A stretch of 64,000 bases of DNA, taken from NCBI GenBank assembly GCA_003574685.1, contig QOCQ01000004.1, forward strand, positions 62,001 through 126,000, in the 5' to 3' direction. How positions within the stretch are numbered: the first letter of the stretch is position 1; the number at the start of each line of letters is the position of its first letter. Shown here one piece after another: positions 9,020 through 17,549 of the stretch. This DNA comes from Rhodospirillaceae bacterium SYSU D60007 (GTDB lineage Bacteria; Pseudomonadota; Alphaproteobacteria; Reyranellales; Reyranellaceae). A program made the position numbers and the translations under genes. The notes below the pieces were generated by a model, which ran no database searches, had not been told where the DNA came from, and saw only the letters and a list, made by a program, of their open reading frames with translations.

Positions 9020-9049
9020 CTGGGAGCGCGGGCAAGACCGCGCTCCCAG
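9020..9049. terminator. 12-bp perfect hairpin between convergent genes
   Basis: CTGGGAGCGCGG at 9020-9031 pairs exactly with CCGCGCTCCCAG at 9038-9049 around a 6-nt loop. It lies between the ends of the LprI-like gene (+) and the SnoaL-like gene (-), where a bidirectional terminator is expected. There is no U-tract on either side. The same arm sequence recurs as a half-site near 55520, so this may be a dispersed repeat reused as a terminator. Confidence 0.6.
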
Positions 9050-9058
9050 GGATGTCAC

Positions 9059-9529
9059 TCAGTGCAGGTTGCGGCGGTCGCGCCGGGGGGCGGCAGGTTG
9101 CGCGGGCAGTTCCGCCGGCGGCGGCGCTACGGCTGACTGGTGATGGGCGATCTTCCAGGTATCGCCCTCACGCACAAAAGTATTGGTCGCCATCAGATGC
9201 GCGCCGGGCAGGATTTCGCGGCAGACGACGATCGCCATGCGGCCCCGCACCACCACGCTGTCCTCGACAACCCGGATCTCGCCGGGCGAGGAAGGATTGC
9301 GCAGGATGGCCTTCCAGCTCGCCACGATCGCGCCGCGATCGAACAGCGCCGGCTGGCCGGGATGCAGGCAGGCAACGGGCACCGTGCTGGCCCATAGCTC
9401 CTCCATGGCCGCGGCATCGCGCTGCCTGAACGCGCGATAGAAGCTGCGGTTCGCCTCCAGCACGCCTTCGTGATCCTCCTCTTCGAGTCTCGCGATCAGC
9501 GGCATGTAGCGCGGGTTGCGGCCTTTCAT
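9059..9529 (-). CDS. SnoaL/NTF2-like domain protein
   Basis: 156-residue protein starting MKGRNPRYMPLIARLEEEDH. Its core (LEANRSFYRAFRQRDAAAME, then PVACLHPGQPALFDRGAIVA and GDTWKIAHHQSAV) fits the cone-shaped NTF2/SnoaL fold, in the subgroup that carries a His in the cavity (CLHPG, HHQS). No specific reaction can be assigned. The ATG at 9529 begins one base after the stop of the enoyl-CoA hydratase gene, so translation is probably coupled. The C-terminal 20 residues are Pro/Arg-rich and look disordered. A role with the acyl-CoA module is inferred only from position. Confidence 0.82.
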   Translation of the reverse strand: MKGRNPRYMPLIARLEEEDHEGVLEANRSFYRAFRQRDAAAMEELWASTVPVACLHPGQPALFDRGAIVASWKAILRNPSSPGEIRVVEDSVVVRGRMAIVVCREILPGAHLMATNTFVREGDTWKIAHHQSAVAPPPAELPAQPAAPRRDRRNLH

Positions 9530-9530
9530 C

Positions 9531-10331
9531 TCAGCGGTTCCGGAACAGAGGCTTGCGCTTCTCGACAAAGGCGGTGACCGCCTCCTTGTGATCCTCGCTC
9601 TGATGCGCGATGGCCTGCATGGAGGCGGACATGTCGAGCAGGGTGTGCAGCTCGCTGCGCTCGCCCTCGCGCAGCAGCCGCTTGGCCATGCGGAGCCCGT
9701 AGGCCGGGTTCACCGCGATGCGCCGGGCGAGCGCGCGCGCCTCGTCCATAAGCTGCGGATCGTCCACCACCTTTGAGACAAGGCCCATCTGCAGTGCCTG
9801 CTCGGCATCGAACGCCTCGCCCGTGAACGCCATCAGGCGGGCATTGGAGGTGCCCACCACGCGCGGCAGGAACCAGGCGCCGCCGTCGCCGGGAATGATT
9901 CCCAGCTTGACGAAGCTTTCGGCGAAGCGCGCGCTGCGGCCGGCGATGCGGATATCGCACATGCAGGCCAGATCGCAGCCGGCGCCGATGGCAGGCCCGT
10001 TGACGGCCGCGATGATCGGTACCTCGAGCTCGTACATGGCCCGCGGGATGCGCTGGATGCCGCGCAGGTAGCCCTCGCGCACGTTGTAGACGCCGCCGGA
10101 GAACATGCCATCGTGGCGCTGCATCTTCTTGACGTTGCCGCCGGAGCTGAAGGCCGTGCCGGCGCCGGTCAGGATGGCGCAGCGCACATCGTAATCGTCG
10201 TTGATTTTGGCCAGGGCCTCGACAATGCCGCTGATCGTCTCTTCGTCGGAAATGGCGTTGCGCACATCCGGGTCGTTGAGCGTCAACGTGACGATGTTGT
10301 CGGCTTTTTCGTACAGCAGTTTGTCGCTCAT
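9531..10331 (-). CDS. Enoyl-CoA hydratase/isomerase family protein
   Basis: 266-residue crotonase-fold protein. Seen: the CoA-binding and oxyanion segments AFSSGGNVKKM and NGPAIGAGCDLACMCDIRIA, then SFVKLGIIPGDGGAWFLPRVVG, with the second acidic position (Glu) replaced by the GDGGAWFLP pattern found in some family members; and the C-terminal HQSEDHKEAVTAFVEKRKP. A crotonase-family enzyme acting in fatty or aromatic acyl-CoA breakdown is likely; the exact substrate is unknown. It is divergent from two acyl-CoA dehydrogenase genes across a 132-bp shared upstream region, and cotranscribed with the SnoaL-like gene. Confidence 0.9.
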   Translation of the reverse strand: MSDKLLYEKADNIVTLTLNDPDVRNAISDEETISGIVEALAKINDDYDVRCAILTGAGTAFSSGGNVKKMQRHDGMFSGGVYNVREGYLRGIQRIPRAMYELEVPIIAAVNGPAIGAGCDLACMCDIRIAGRSARFAESFVKLGIIPGDGGAWFLPRVVGTSNARLMAFTGEAFDAEQALQMGLVSKVVDDPQLMDEARALARRIAVNPAYGLRMAKRLLREGERSELHTLLDMSASMQAIAHQSEDHKEAVTAFVEKRKPLFRNR

Positions 10332-10463
10332 CGGCGTTCCCTCGAACGGGCTGGATCGGCGTTTACATTGGCGGTGCCGAGCCTAGGATTAGTCCACGGC
10401 GGCCGGCTTTCCAACGCGAGATTGGCACCGGCTGCCCTGCACATGCCGATGAGGACGCCCGCG

Positions 10464-11621
10464 ATGACCGGCCCCGCGCTCGACTTCCCGCCGTTTCGCC
10501 TGCCGGCTGATGCCGAGGCGCTGCGCAGCGAGGTGCGTGCCTTCCTGAAGGAGACACTGCCCACGATCTCCGGCGGCGAACGCTTCAAGAGCTGGAACAG
10601 CCGCTCGCCGGAATTCAGCCGCAAGCTGGGCGCGCGCGGCTGGATCGGCATCACCTGGCCAAAGAAATATGGGGGTGGCGAGAAGAGCTTCCTCCATCGC
10701 TACGTGATCACGGAGGAGCTGCTGGCCAACGGCGCGCCCGCCGGCTCGCACTGGGTGGCGGACCGCCAGAGCGGGCCCAACATCCTGCGCTTCGGCACCG
10801 AGGAAATGAAGGAGTCGATCCTCCCCCGTATCGTCAAGGGCGAGTGCTACTTCGCCATCGGCATGAGCGAGCCTGACTCGGGCTCCGATCTCGCCTCGGT
10901 GCGCACCCGCGCCGACAAGGTTGACGGCGGCTGGCTGGTCAACGGCACGAAGATCTGGACCAGCGGCGCGCACCGCGCGCACTACGCCATCACGTTGCTG
11001 CGTACTTCGGGCACCCGGGAAGACAAGCATCGGGGTCTCAGCCAGATGGTGATCGATCTGTCCTCGCCCGGCATCACCATCCGGCCGATCATCAATCTCA
11101 ACGGCAAGCATGACTGGAACGAGGTTGTGTTTCGCGACTGCTTCGTGCCGGATTCGATGCTGCTGGGCAACGAAGGCGACGGCTGGATGCAGGTGACGTC
11201 GGAGCTTGCGTATGAACGCAGCGGGCCGGAGCGATTCCTGACCAACGTGCACGTGCTGAAGGAGCTGGTGAAGCTTGTGGGCCGCCAGCCGGGCCAACGC
11301 GCCCAGGAGACGCTGGGCAAGCTGACGGCGCGGCTCTGGGGGCTGCGGCAGATGTCGCTGTCTGTCGCGGGCATGCTGGAGGACGGTAAATCGCCGGTGA
11401 CCGAGGGTGCTGCGACCAAGGATCTGGGCACGCACTTCCAGCAGGATCTGCCGGAGGTGGCACGCGTGCTTGCCGAGTCGGATGCGGCCGATCCGGACGA
11501 CATCGACGATTTTCTCGACATGTGCCAGATGGCCACGCTGGAAGCGCCGGCCTATTCGATCCAGGGGGGCACGACGCAGATCCTGCGCGGGATCATCGCG
11601 CGCGGCCTGGCCCTGCGGTGA
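10464..11621 (+). CDS. Acyl-CoA dehydrogenase family protein (first of a pair)
   Basis: 385 residues from the ATG at 10464 (MTGPALDFPPFRLPADAEAL), chosen because GAGGA lies eight bases upstream; ATGs at 10443 and 10449 are alternatives. FAD/substrate motifs are visible: CYFAIGMSEPDSGSDLASVR, GWLVNGTKIWTSGAH, and the C-terminal YSIQGGTTQILRGIIARGLA. The enzyme would take two electrons from an acyl-CoA and pass them to ETF. It is followed 11 bp later by a second, divergent acyl-CoA dehydrogenase-like gene. Such paired genes often encode heteromeric dehydrogenases acting on steroid or branched side chains; that is inference here. Confidence 0.92.
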   Translation: MTGPALDFPPFRLPADAEALRSEVRAFLKETLPTISGGERFKSWNSRSPEFSRKLGARGWIGITWPKKYGGGEKSFLHRYVITEELLANGAPAGSHWVADRQSGPNILRFGTEEMKESILPRIVKGECYFAIGMSEPDSGSDLASVRTRADKVDGGWLVNGTKIWTSGAHRAHYAITLLRTSGTREDKHRGLSQMVIDLSSPGITIRPIINLNGKHDWNEVVFRDCFVPDSMLLGNEGDGWMQVTSELAYERSGPERFLTNVHVLKELVKLVGRQPGQRAQETLGKLTARLWGLRQMSLSVAGMLEDGKSPVTEGAATKDLGTHFQQDLPEVARVLAESDAADPDDIDDFLDMCQMATLEAPAYSIQGGTTQILRGIIARGLALR

Positions 11622-11632
11622 GGGGTTCTGCC

Positions 11633-12706
11633 ATGATCGCCAGTGACACAGCAGCCAACGAAACCCGCCAGATGTTCGTCGAGACGGCTGCACGCCTGTT
11701 CGCGGCGCAGGCGACGCGCGAGGTCATCAACGAATTCGAGAAAGGCACGTGGCCGGCGGAGCTGTGGCGGCAGGTCGAGGAAGCCGGTCTGCCGTGGGCG
11801 GCGGTATCTGAAGAGGCGGGTGGCGCCGGCGGCAACATTGGTGACCTGATGGCGGTGCTGCGCGAGGCCGGACGCTACGCCGTGCCGTTGCCGCTGGCGG
11901 AAACAGGCCTGGGCGCCATGGTCGCCGCGCAGGCCGGCCTCACGCCGCCGGCCGGCCCGCTGGCACTGGTAATTGGCGATGCGGGCTCCACGGTGCGAAT
12001 CGCCGGCGGCAAGGTCACGGGCAGCGCCCGGCGTGTTGCTTTTGCATCGGTCTCCGGTCACTTCGTGGTGGTCGCGCCGGGCGACTCTGGCGCTGCTGTC
12101 GCCGTGGTGCCGCGCGGTGTTGTGAAGATCGAGGCAAAGCGGGGGCAGACGGGCGAACCCTACGACGACGTGAAGTTCGAGGGCGCGGCGGCGGGCGCTG
12201 TCGCTGCTGCCCCGGTGACGCCGGAACGCATGCTGGAACTGGCCGCATTGGCGCGGGCGAACCAGATGAGCGGCGCGGCCGACCGCGTGCTGGCGATCAC
12301 GACGCAATACGCCAAGGAGCGGGTCCAGTTTGGCCGCTCCATCAGCACGTTCCAGGCGATCCAGCACATGCTGGCGGAGCTCGCCACCTACGTGGCGGTG
12401 GTCAGTGCCGCGGCGCGCACCGCGGCGCGCGATGCGGAGGAGGGCGACGGCTCCTTCTCGGTCATGGCGGCCAAGACACAGGCCGGCGAAGCGGCCCACA
12501 AGATTTGCGCCATCGCGCACCAGTCGATGGGCGCCATGGGCTTCACCTACGAGCACGTTTTGCACCACTACACGCGCCGGCTCTGGGTATGGCGGCGCGA
12601 CTACGGCAGCGAGTCCTGGTGGGGCGCAAAGCTTGGCCGGGCGCTGGCCGAAGCCGGGCCGGATGCGCTGTGGCCTTCGCTGACCGCCAGCAGGATCGCC
12701 GCCTGA
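11633..12706 (+). CDS. Acyl-CoA dehydrogenase family protein (second of a pair, divergent sequence)
   Basis: 357 residues starting MIASDTAANETRQMFVETAA. The C-terminal helical domain is clear (ANQMSGAADRVLAITTQYAK, ERVQFGRSISTFQAIQHMLA, GAMGFTYEHVLHHYTRRLW). The N-terminal and middle parts are Ala/Gly-rich and lack the strong substrate-binding motifs of the first copy. In heteromeric family members one subunit carries most of the catalytic residues and the other completes the FAD pocket, and this gene looks like the second kind. It starts 11 bp after its partner. An alternative is an independent acyl-CoA dehydrogenase of unusual specificity. Confidence 0.88.
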   Translation: MIASDTAANETRQMFVETAARLFAAQATREVINEFEKGTWPAELWRQVEEAGLPWAAVSEEAGGAGGNIGDLMAVLREAGRYAVPLPLAETGLGAMVAAQAGLTPPAGPLALVIGDAGSTVRIAGGKVTGSARRVAFASVSGHFVVVAPGDSGAAVAVVPRGVVKIEAKRGQTGEPYDDVKFEGAAAGAVAAAPVTPERMLELAALARANQMSGAADRVLAITTQYAKERVQFGRSISTFQAIQHMLAELATYVAVVSAAARTAARDAEEGDGSFSVMAAKTQAGEAAHKICAIAHQSMGAMGFTYEHVLHHYTRRLWVWRRDYGSESWWGAKLGRALAEAGPDALWPSLTASRIAA

Positions 12707-12828
12707 GGCAGTGCAACAGACGAAACCACGGAGCGCGCCAGCGAAGTTTTCCCGAAACGCGAAAGCCCTACACACCCGCCCCGGAAGCGCGGCGCCTTCG
12801 CCGCCATCAGCACTTCGGGAGCGGAATC

Positions 12829-13368
12829 ATGGGCGACATCAACCACAAGATCGAAACCGCCGGCATGGCCCAGCCCACCGGCGCTACATGCTGGTACGCC
12901 TGCTACAGGATGCTGCTGAAAGCAGCCGGGCGGGACAACAGCGAGACCGCGATCAGGTCGAAATTCAAGCTGTTCAGCCTGAATTTCGACGACGCCTATG
13001 CCAAGGGACTGCACAGCAAGGACTGGAGTCTGGCCGCCTTCGCGCTGGGCTTCGCGCCGTTCCTGCCGCTGCAGTTCAGCCCGAAGCTCAACACCAACTG
13101 GTGGGGCAAGACGTCGGGCGAGGAGGCGTTTCTCGCATTGCTCGCCAAGGGGCCGCTGTGGATCGGACGCAACGTCAATCGCGAGACTTCGCACGCGATT
13201 ATCGCCTGCGGTTATGCTTCCATGGAAAACAAGGTGGTCTGGCTCAATCCCGAATCGGCCTCGGGCAACGCCTTTCCCCAGCGCAGCCGGCTCGATCTGT
13301 TCATCCAGATGATCGGCACCAGCATGGGCGGCGTACAGCTTCACACCGCCCACGCGCTCAGCTCGTAA
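12829..13368 (+). CDS. Papain-like cysteine peptidase (C39/C70-like fold)
   Basis: 179 residues starting MGDINHKIETAGMAQPTGAT. The order and spacing of Gln15, Cys21 (QPTGATCWYACYRMLL), His122 (ETSHAIIACGY) and Asn140 (VVWLNPES) match a papain-like Gln/Cys/His/Asn active site, as in AvrRpt2-type (C70) and C39-like peptidases. There is no signal peptide. The frame is open much further upstream, but that part overlaps the preceding dehydrogenase gene. The 3' end overlaps the convergent rne gene by 11 bp. The target is unknown: it could be a secreted effector (for example by T6SS) or a housekeeping peptidase. The fold call is by motif only. Confidence 0.72.
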   Translation: MGDINHKIETAGMAQPTGATCWYACYRMLLKAAGRDNSETAIRSKFKLFSLNFDDAYAKGLHSKDWSLAAFALGFAPFLPLQFSPKLNTNWWGKTSGEEAFLALLAKGPLWIGRNVNRETSHAIIACGYASMENKVVWLNPESASGNAFPQRSRLDLFIQMIGTSMGGVQLHTAHALSS

Positions 13369-16126
13369 GGCGGGACCACCAGCCGCGCTTGGGCTTGGCA
13401 GGCGGCGCCTCGACAGCTATCGCGGGCACCGCTGGTACCGGTGGCGGCTCCGGTGCAGGAGGTGGGAGCGGAGGCTGGGGCTCGTCCACCGGCTCCGGCG
13501 GCGCAAACGCCGCTGCGGAAGGCGGCGGGACCTCTTCCCGAATCTCGGCCTCGGCGGTGACCGGCGTATGGCCATCGACCTCGGAAGCGACCTCCGCCAT
13601 CACACCGGCCTCCGGCGCTACGGACACCTCAGGCTCCGGCTCATGCTCACGCCGCCGGCCACGACCGCCACGCCTGCCGCGTCGCCGTCTGTGATGGCCG
13701 TCCTGGTCTTCGGCGTCTGCGGGCATCTGCGGCGTGCCGGCTTCCGCTTCGATGAGGGTGTCGGCGCGCTCGGCAGAATCGGCGCTGGCGAATTCGCGCT
13801 CGCCCTCCGGCATGGCACCATTGCCATCGGTTGCTGCGGGCGGCGGTGCGTCCTCCGCCGCGGTCGGCTCGCCGATGGCCGCCTCGGCCTCGCCTTCGCC
13901 ACCACGTCGGCGCCGCCGGCGCCTGCGGCGGCGCCGACGGCTGCTGTCGCCGTCGTCTCCCTCGTCGCTTGCGGCCTCCGGCAGGCCGTCGACGGTCGTC
14001 TCGTCGGCGTCCGGCCCCTCCTCGAACTCGTCGTATTGTGCCGAGGCGGTCTGGCGTGACGCCAAAGGCTCCATGGCACTGCGCGGCCGGGTGCGCTCGA
14101 TATCGAAGTGCGGCGGGATGAGATCGTCATCGCCGGCAATGATCACATGGAAGCCGTAGCGCTGCTCGGCATCGGCGATGTTCAGGCGCTTGTGGTTCAG
14201 CAGGTAGAGCGCCACCGGAGTCGGCACCTTGACGACGATCTCGCCGGCGCGCCTGCGCACGCCTTCCTCCTCGATCCCCCGCAGCACATGCAGGGCGGTG
14301 GATTCGACCGAGCGCACGCGGCCGGTGCCTTCGCAGTGCGGGCAGATCTCGGTCACGTTCTCCAGCAGGCTGGGCCGCAGCCGCTGCCGTGACAGCTCCA
14401 GCAGACCGAAGGGACTGATGCGGCCGATCTGGATGCGGGCGCGGTCGGATTTCATCGCCTCCTTGAGACGCCGCTCGACTTGTCCCTGATGCTTCGACTC
14501 CTCCATGTCGATGAAGTCGATGACGATCAGTCCCGCAAGATCCCGCAAGCGCACCTGGCGGGCGATCTCCTCAGCCGCCTCTAGGTTGGTGCGCAGCGCC
14601 GTCTCCTCGATATTGCGCTCCTTGGTGGCGCGGCCGGAGTTCACGTCTATGGCGACAAGCGCTTCGGTGGGATTGATGACGACATACGCCCCGCTGCGAA
14701 GCTGCACGATGGGCGAATGCATCGCATCGAGCTGCGCCTCGACCTGGTAGCGGTGAAAGAGGGGAATGCCGTCGCGATACTGCTTCACCCGTGGCACGTG
14801 CGAGGGGATGAGCTGGCGCATGAAGTCCTGCGCACGTCCGAAGCCCTGTTCGCCTTCGACCTGCACCTCCTCGATGTCGCTGTTGTAGAGGTCGCGGATC
14901 GACCGCTTGATAATATCGCCCTCTTCGTAGATCAGTGCCGGCGCCTTGGATTCGAAGGTCAGCTCGCGGATGCTGTCCCAGAGGCGCATCAAATAGTCGT
15001 AGTCCCGGCGAATCTCGGATTTGGACCGTTCGAGCCCGGCGGTACGCAGGATCACGCCCATGCCCTGGGGCACATCGAGCTCGGCCAGCATCTCCTTCAT
15101 GCGCTTGCGGTCGCCCGCGTTGGTGATCTTGCGCGAGATGCCACCACCGCGGCCGGCATTGGGCATGAGCACGGCATAGCGGCCGGCGAGCGACAGGTAG
15201 GTGGTGAGCGCGGCACCCTTATTGCCGCGCTCCTCCTTGACAACTTGTACCAGCAGGATTTGCCGGCGCTTGATGACTTCCTGGATCTTGTACTGGCGCG
15301 GAGGCGGGCTGCGCCGCGGCCGCTGTTCGTAGTCGTCGCCGCCCAGGGTTTCGACCGGGGTTTCCGGCTGGGGCGCTTCGGCGGGTTCCAGGGCCGCAGC
15401 GGCCTCCGTCGTACCGGTGGCCGCAGGCTCTTCGTCGCCTTCGCCGGAACCGGCTTCTGTGTCTGCGGTACCAATTGATCTCGGCGCTTCTTCCTCCGGC
15501 TCCGGCATGTCCACCGCAGGGCCGGCAATACTGTCGCTGGCCATCGATGCCGGCATTGCGCCGCCAGACTCAGAAGGCGCCGCGTCAGGTACGGCAGGCC
15601 GGGTTTCCTCGACGGCAGGCTGCTCGGCGGCCGGTTCGGGGGCCTCGCCGACCATGTCGGTCGCCTCTTCAGGCGCCGGCAGGGTGGCCGCTTCGTCCGC
15701 CGCGTCGGCATGAACGCCGCGAGCCTCGATCAGCCCGGCGGATATGCGGGCACGCTCTTCACGTGCCTCCTCGATGTCACTGCGATCGACCCTGTCCTGC
15801 CGTGTATCGGCGGACCCTTCGTCGCCCTCGCGCTGGGCACGCTGGGCCTGTTCGGCCAGCAGCTTTTCGCGGTCGGCGATCGGAATCTGGTAGTAGTCCG
15901 GGTGGATTTCCGAGAACGCCAGGAAACCGTGCCGGTTGCCGCCATACTCGACGAACGCCGCTTGCAGCGAAGGTTCGATGCGGACGACCTTGGCGAGGTA
16001 GATGTTGCCTTTGAGCTGTTTCTTGCTCGCGGTCTCGAAGTCGAAGTCCTCGAGACGTGTCCCGTCAACCACAACAACCCGGGTTTCCTCCGGGTGCGTG
16101 GCGTCGACCAGCATACGCTTGGCCAT
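13358..16126 (-). CDS. rne: Ribonuclease E/G
   Basis: 922 residues from the ATG at 16126 (MAKRMLVDATHPEETRVVVV). The S1 domain is split by a roughly 200-residue Ala/Glu/Pro-rich acidic insertion, then resumes at YKIQEVIKRRQILLVQVVKE. The catalytic core has AIDVNSGRATKERNIEETAL and AGLIVIDFIDMEE, supplying the Mg-binding Asp residues. CPHCEGTGRV is the zinc-link. The C-terminal third is disordered, with an 11-Arg run and a second Arg/Gly-rich block, expected to bind RNA and degradosome partners, and ends PKRGWWSRLTS. It would initiate mRNA decay and process stable RNAs. The large S1 insertion is typical of alphaproteobacterial RNase E. It is transcribed away from the amidase gene. Confidence 0.96.
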   Translation of the reverse strand: MAKRMLVDATHPEETRVVVVDGTRLEDFDFETASKKQLKGNIYLAKVVRIEPSLQAAFVEYGGNRHGFLAFSEIHPDYYQIPIADREKLLAEQAQRAQREGDEGSADTRQDRVDRSDIEEAREERARISAGLIEARGVHADAADEAATLPAPEEATDMVGEAPEPAAEQPAVEETRPAVPDAAPSESGGAMPASMASDSIAGPAVDMPEPEEEAPRSIGTADTEAGSGEGDEEPAATGTTEAAAALEPAEAPQPETPVETLGGDDYEQRPRRSPPPRQYKIQEVIKRRQILLVQVVKEERGNKGAALTTYLSLAGRYAVLMPNAGRGGGISRKITNAGDRKRMKEMLAELDVPQGMGVILRTAGLERSKSEIRRDYDYLMRLWDSIRELTFESKAPALIYEEGDIIKRSIRDLYNSDIEEVQVEGEQGFGRAQDFMRQLIPSHVPRVKQYRDGIPLFHRYQVEAQLDAMHSPIVQLRSGAYVVINPTEALVAIDVNSGRATKERNIEETALRTNLEAAEEIARQVRLRDLAGLIVIDFIDMEESKHQGQVERRLKEAMKSDRARIQIGRISPFGLLELSRQRLRPSLLENVTEICPHCEGTGRVRSVESTALHVLRGIEEEGVRRRAGEIVVKVPTPVALYLLNHKRLNIADAEQRYGFHVIIAGDDDLIPPHFDIERTRPRSAMEPLASRQTASAQYDEFEEGPDADETTVDGLPEAASDEGDDGDSSRRRRRRRRRRRRGGEGEAEAAIGEPTAAEDAPPPAATDGNGAMPEGEREFASADSAERADTLIEAEAGTPQMPADAEDQDGHHRRRRGRRGGRGRRREHEPEPEVSVAPEAGVMAEVASEVDGHTPVTAEAEIREEVPPPSAAAFAPPEPVDEPQPPLPPPAPEPPPVPAVPAIAVEAPPAKPKRGWWSRLTS

Positions 16127-16587
16127 TGCCAACTGACTCCGCGACGTCCGCGGAAACGCCCGTGCGAACAGGCGGGCGCGACGTCCGTCGCTCTGTCGCG
16201 AGGCCGGCAGCGCCGGCGTCCTCCCGTCGAACGGCGCCAGCAGGCACCAGGACGGGGGCGATTCCGGCACCCCAGAGGCGTGGAATAACCGCGCCAGCCT
16301 CGGGTTTCTTCAAGCCGCCGTCACCAAAGCATCCGACCTTGCCCGCCCCGGGCGGCCGCATCGGCCACACCTTCCAAAGCCGGAAGGTTTTCAGAGCTGG
16401 TCCTGATGCCGTCCCCACCGCCATCCCAACCGTAGCGCTGGCGAACGACGACGACTGTTCGCAGTTCGGACCTTACGCCGCGGCCGCGCTCTCTACAACC
16501 CGAACTTGAGCACAAGACGACAAGGCCGCCATCCGATCTTAAGAATGAAGTTCAATATACTGATATGTTTAGGTATTATATCGGCCC
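16127..16587. other. 460-bp divergent intergenic region: likely long rne 5' leader plus promoter region
   Basis: No convincing gene is seen here. Frames that are open on either strand are Arg/Pro-rich shadows without a ribosome site. The rne side (16127-16530) is GC-rich and would form the mRNA leader. RNase E genes elsewhere have long leaders through which the enzyme regulates its own mRNA, so such a role is inferred. The far end (about 16538-16586) is an AT-rich island in an otherwise GC-rich region and is where promoters for rne and the amidase gene are expected. Confidence 0.6.
16575..16580 (-). promoter_or_regulatory. Candidate -10 element for rne
   Basis: The reverse strand reads TATAAT exactly here, inside the AT-rich island between the amidase and rne genes. 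No good -35 hexamer lies 16-18 bases upstream, so this is only a candidate. A TATACT on the forward strand at 16556-16561 could serve the amidase gene. Confidence 0.3.
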
Positions 16588-17436
16588 ATGGGCGCAAATT
16601 CCAGCCTCACCCGCAGGCGTGTCGTTTGGCTGACGAGTACGGCGCTGGCCGGAATCCCCGGCCTGCCGTCGGCAGCATGGGCGGCCACGCCACCCCGAAA
16701 ATCGAAGCCGAGAATAGTCGTGCTCGACCCCGGCCATGGCGGGCCAGACCCGGGAACGATCGGGGTTTCAGGCCACTACGAAAAGACTGTGGCGCTTGCG
16801 GCGGCCCGGGAAATGGCCCGGCGGCTCGCGGCTACGGGCCGCTATCGTGTGTTTCTCACCCGAACCACAGACCGCTACATTGCCTTGCGCGATCGGGTCG
16901 AGCGCGCCCGGGCTGCCAGGGCGGAGCTGTTTGTCTCCATCCATGCCGATGCGCACCCGGATGGCTCGACGCGGGGTGCTAGCGTCTACACACTCTCGGA
17001 CGCTGCCTCCGATCGCGAGGCAGCAGCCTTGGCCGCCAAGGAGAACAAGGCCGATGTGGTGGCCGGTATCCGCTTTGCGCCACCTCCCGCCGATATCACC
17101 TCGATCCTCATCGATCTGGCGCAGCGCGATACCATCAACCGCTCGCGGAAGTTTGCGGCGCTGCTGCTCGACGCGCTGGGCAACCGCCATGTCGATCTGC
17201 TCGCTCGCAGCCACCGCCACGCAGGGTTTGCGGTGCTCACCGCGCCCGACACGCCGGCCGTCCTGCTGGAAATGGGCTACCTCTCCAACCGCCAGGATGA
17301 GCGCTTGCTGCTCAGCAAGGCTTACCAGCGTCGCCTTGGTGATGCCCTGATCGATGCCATCGACCACTATTTTGCCGGACACACGCCGATCGACATACCA
17401 CCGCGCCCGCTCCCCGCAGCCTCAAAAAGGGCGTAG
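16588..17436 (+). CDS. N-acetylmuramoyl-L-alanine amidase (Amidase_3, Tat-exported)
   Basis: 282 residues with a twin-arginine type signal (SSLTRRRVVWLTSTALAG, cleavage near AAWA-AT). The Amidase_3 zinc site is visible: VVLDPGHGGPDPG (His), GHYEKTVALA (Glu), FVSIHADAHPDG (His) and the catalytic Glu in AVLLEMGYLSNRQDE. It cuts between MurNAc and the stem peptide in the periplasm, a role in cell separation like AmiA/AmiC; no AMIN domain is present. It is followed by mrcA 113 bp downstream and preceded divergently by rne, an arrangement conserved in Alphaproteobacteria. Confidence 0.94.
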   Translation: MGANSSLTRRRVVWLTSTALAGIPGLPSAAWAATPPRKSKPRIVVLDPGHGGPDPGTIGVSGHYEKTVALAAAREMARRLAATGRYRVFLTRTTDRYIALRDRVERARAARAELFVSIHADAHPDGSTRGASVYTLSDAASDREAAALAAKENKADVVAGIRFAPPPADITSILIDLAQRDTINRSRKFAALLLDALGNRHVDLLARSHRHAGFAVLTAPDTPAVLLEMGYLSNRQDERLLLSKAYQRRLGDALIDAIDHYFAGHTPIDIPPRPLPAASKRA

Positions 17437-17549
17437 TCCCGCAACACCCTTTCGTCTGCCGGCGTCCTTGAGTATGCCGCCGGGACAGGGCAATACCTGC
17501 GAACGATGGATTTGCAGGTCGAGGGAACAATAGTGCGGCGAGGCGCGTC

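Noticed and set aside
10389..12775. Long - strand open frames across the acyl-CoA dehydrogenase pair
   Set aside because: Antisense shadows of two well-supported dehydrogenase genes; His/Arg/Gly-rich with no motifs.
14108..15478. Long + strand open frames antisense to rne (for example 14717-15478)
   Set aside because: High GC keeps antisense frames open; the products are Arg/Leu-rich without domains, and the opposite strand is clearly RNase E.
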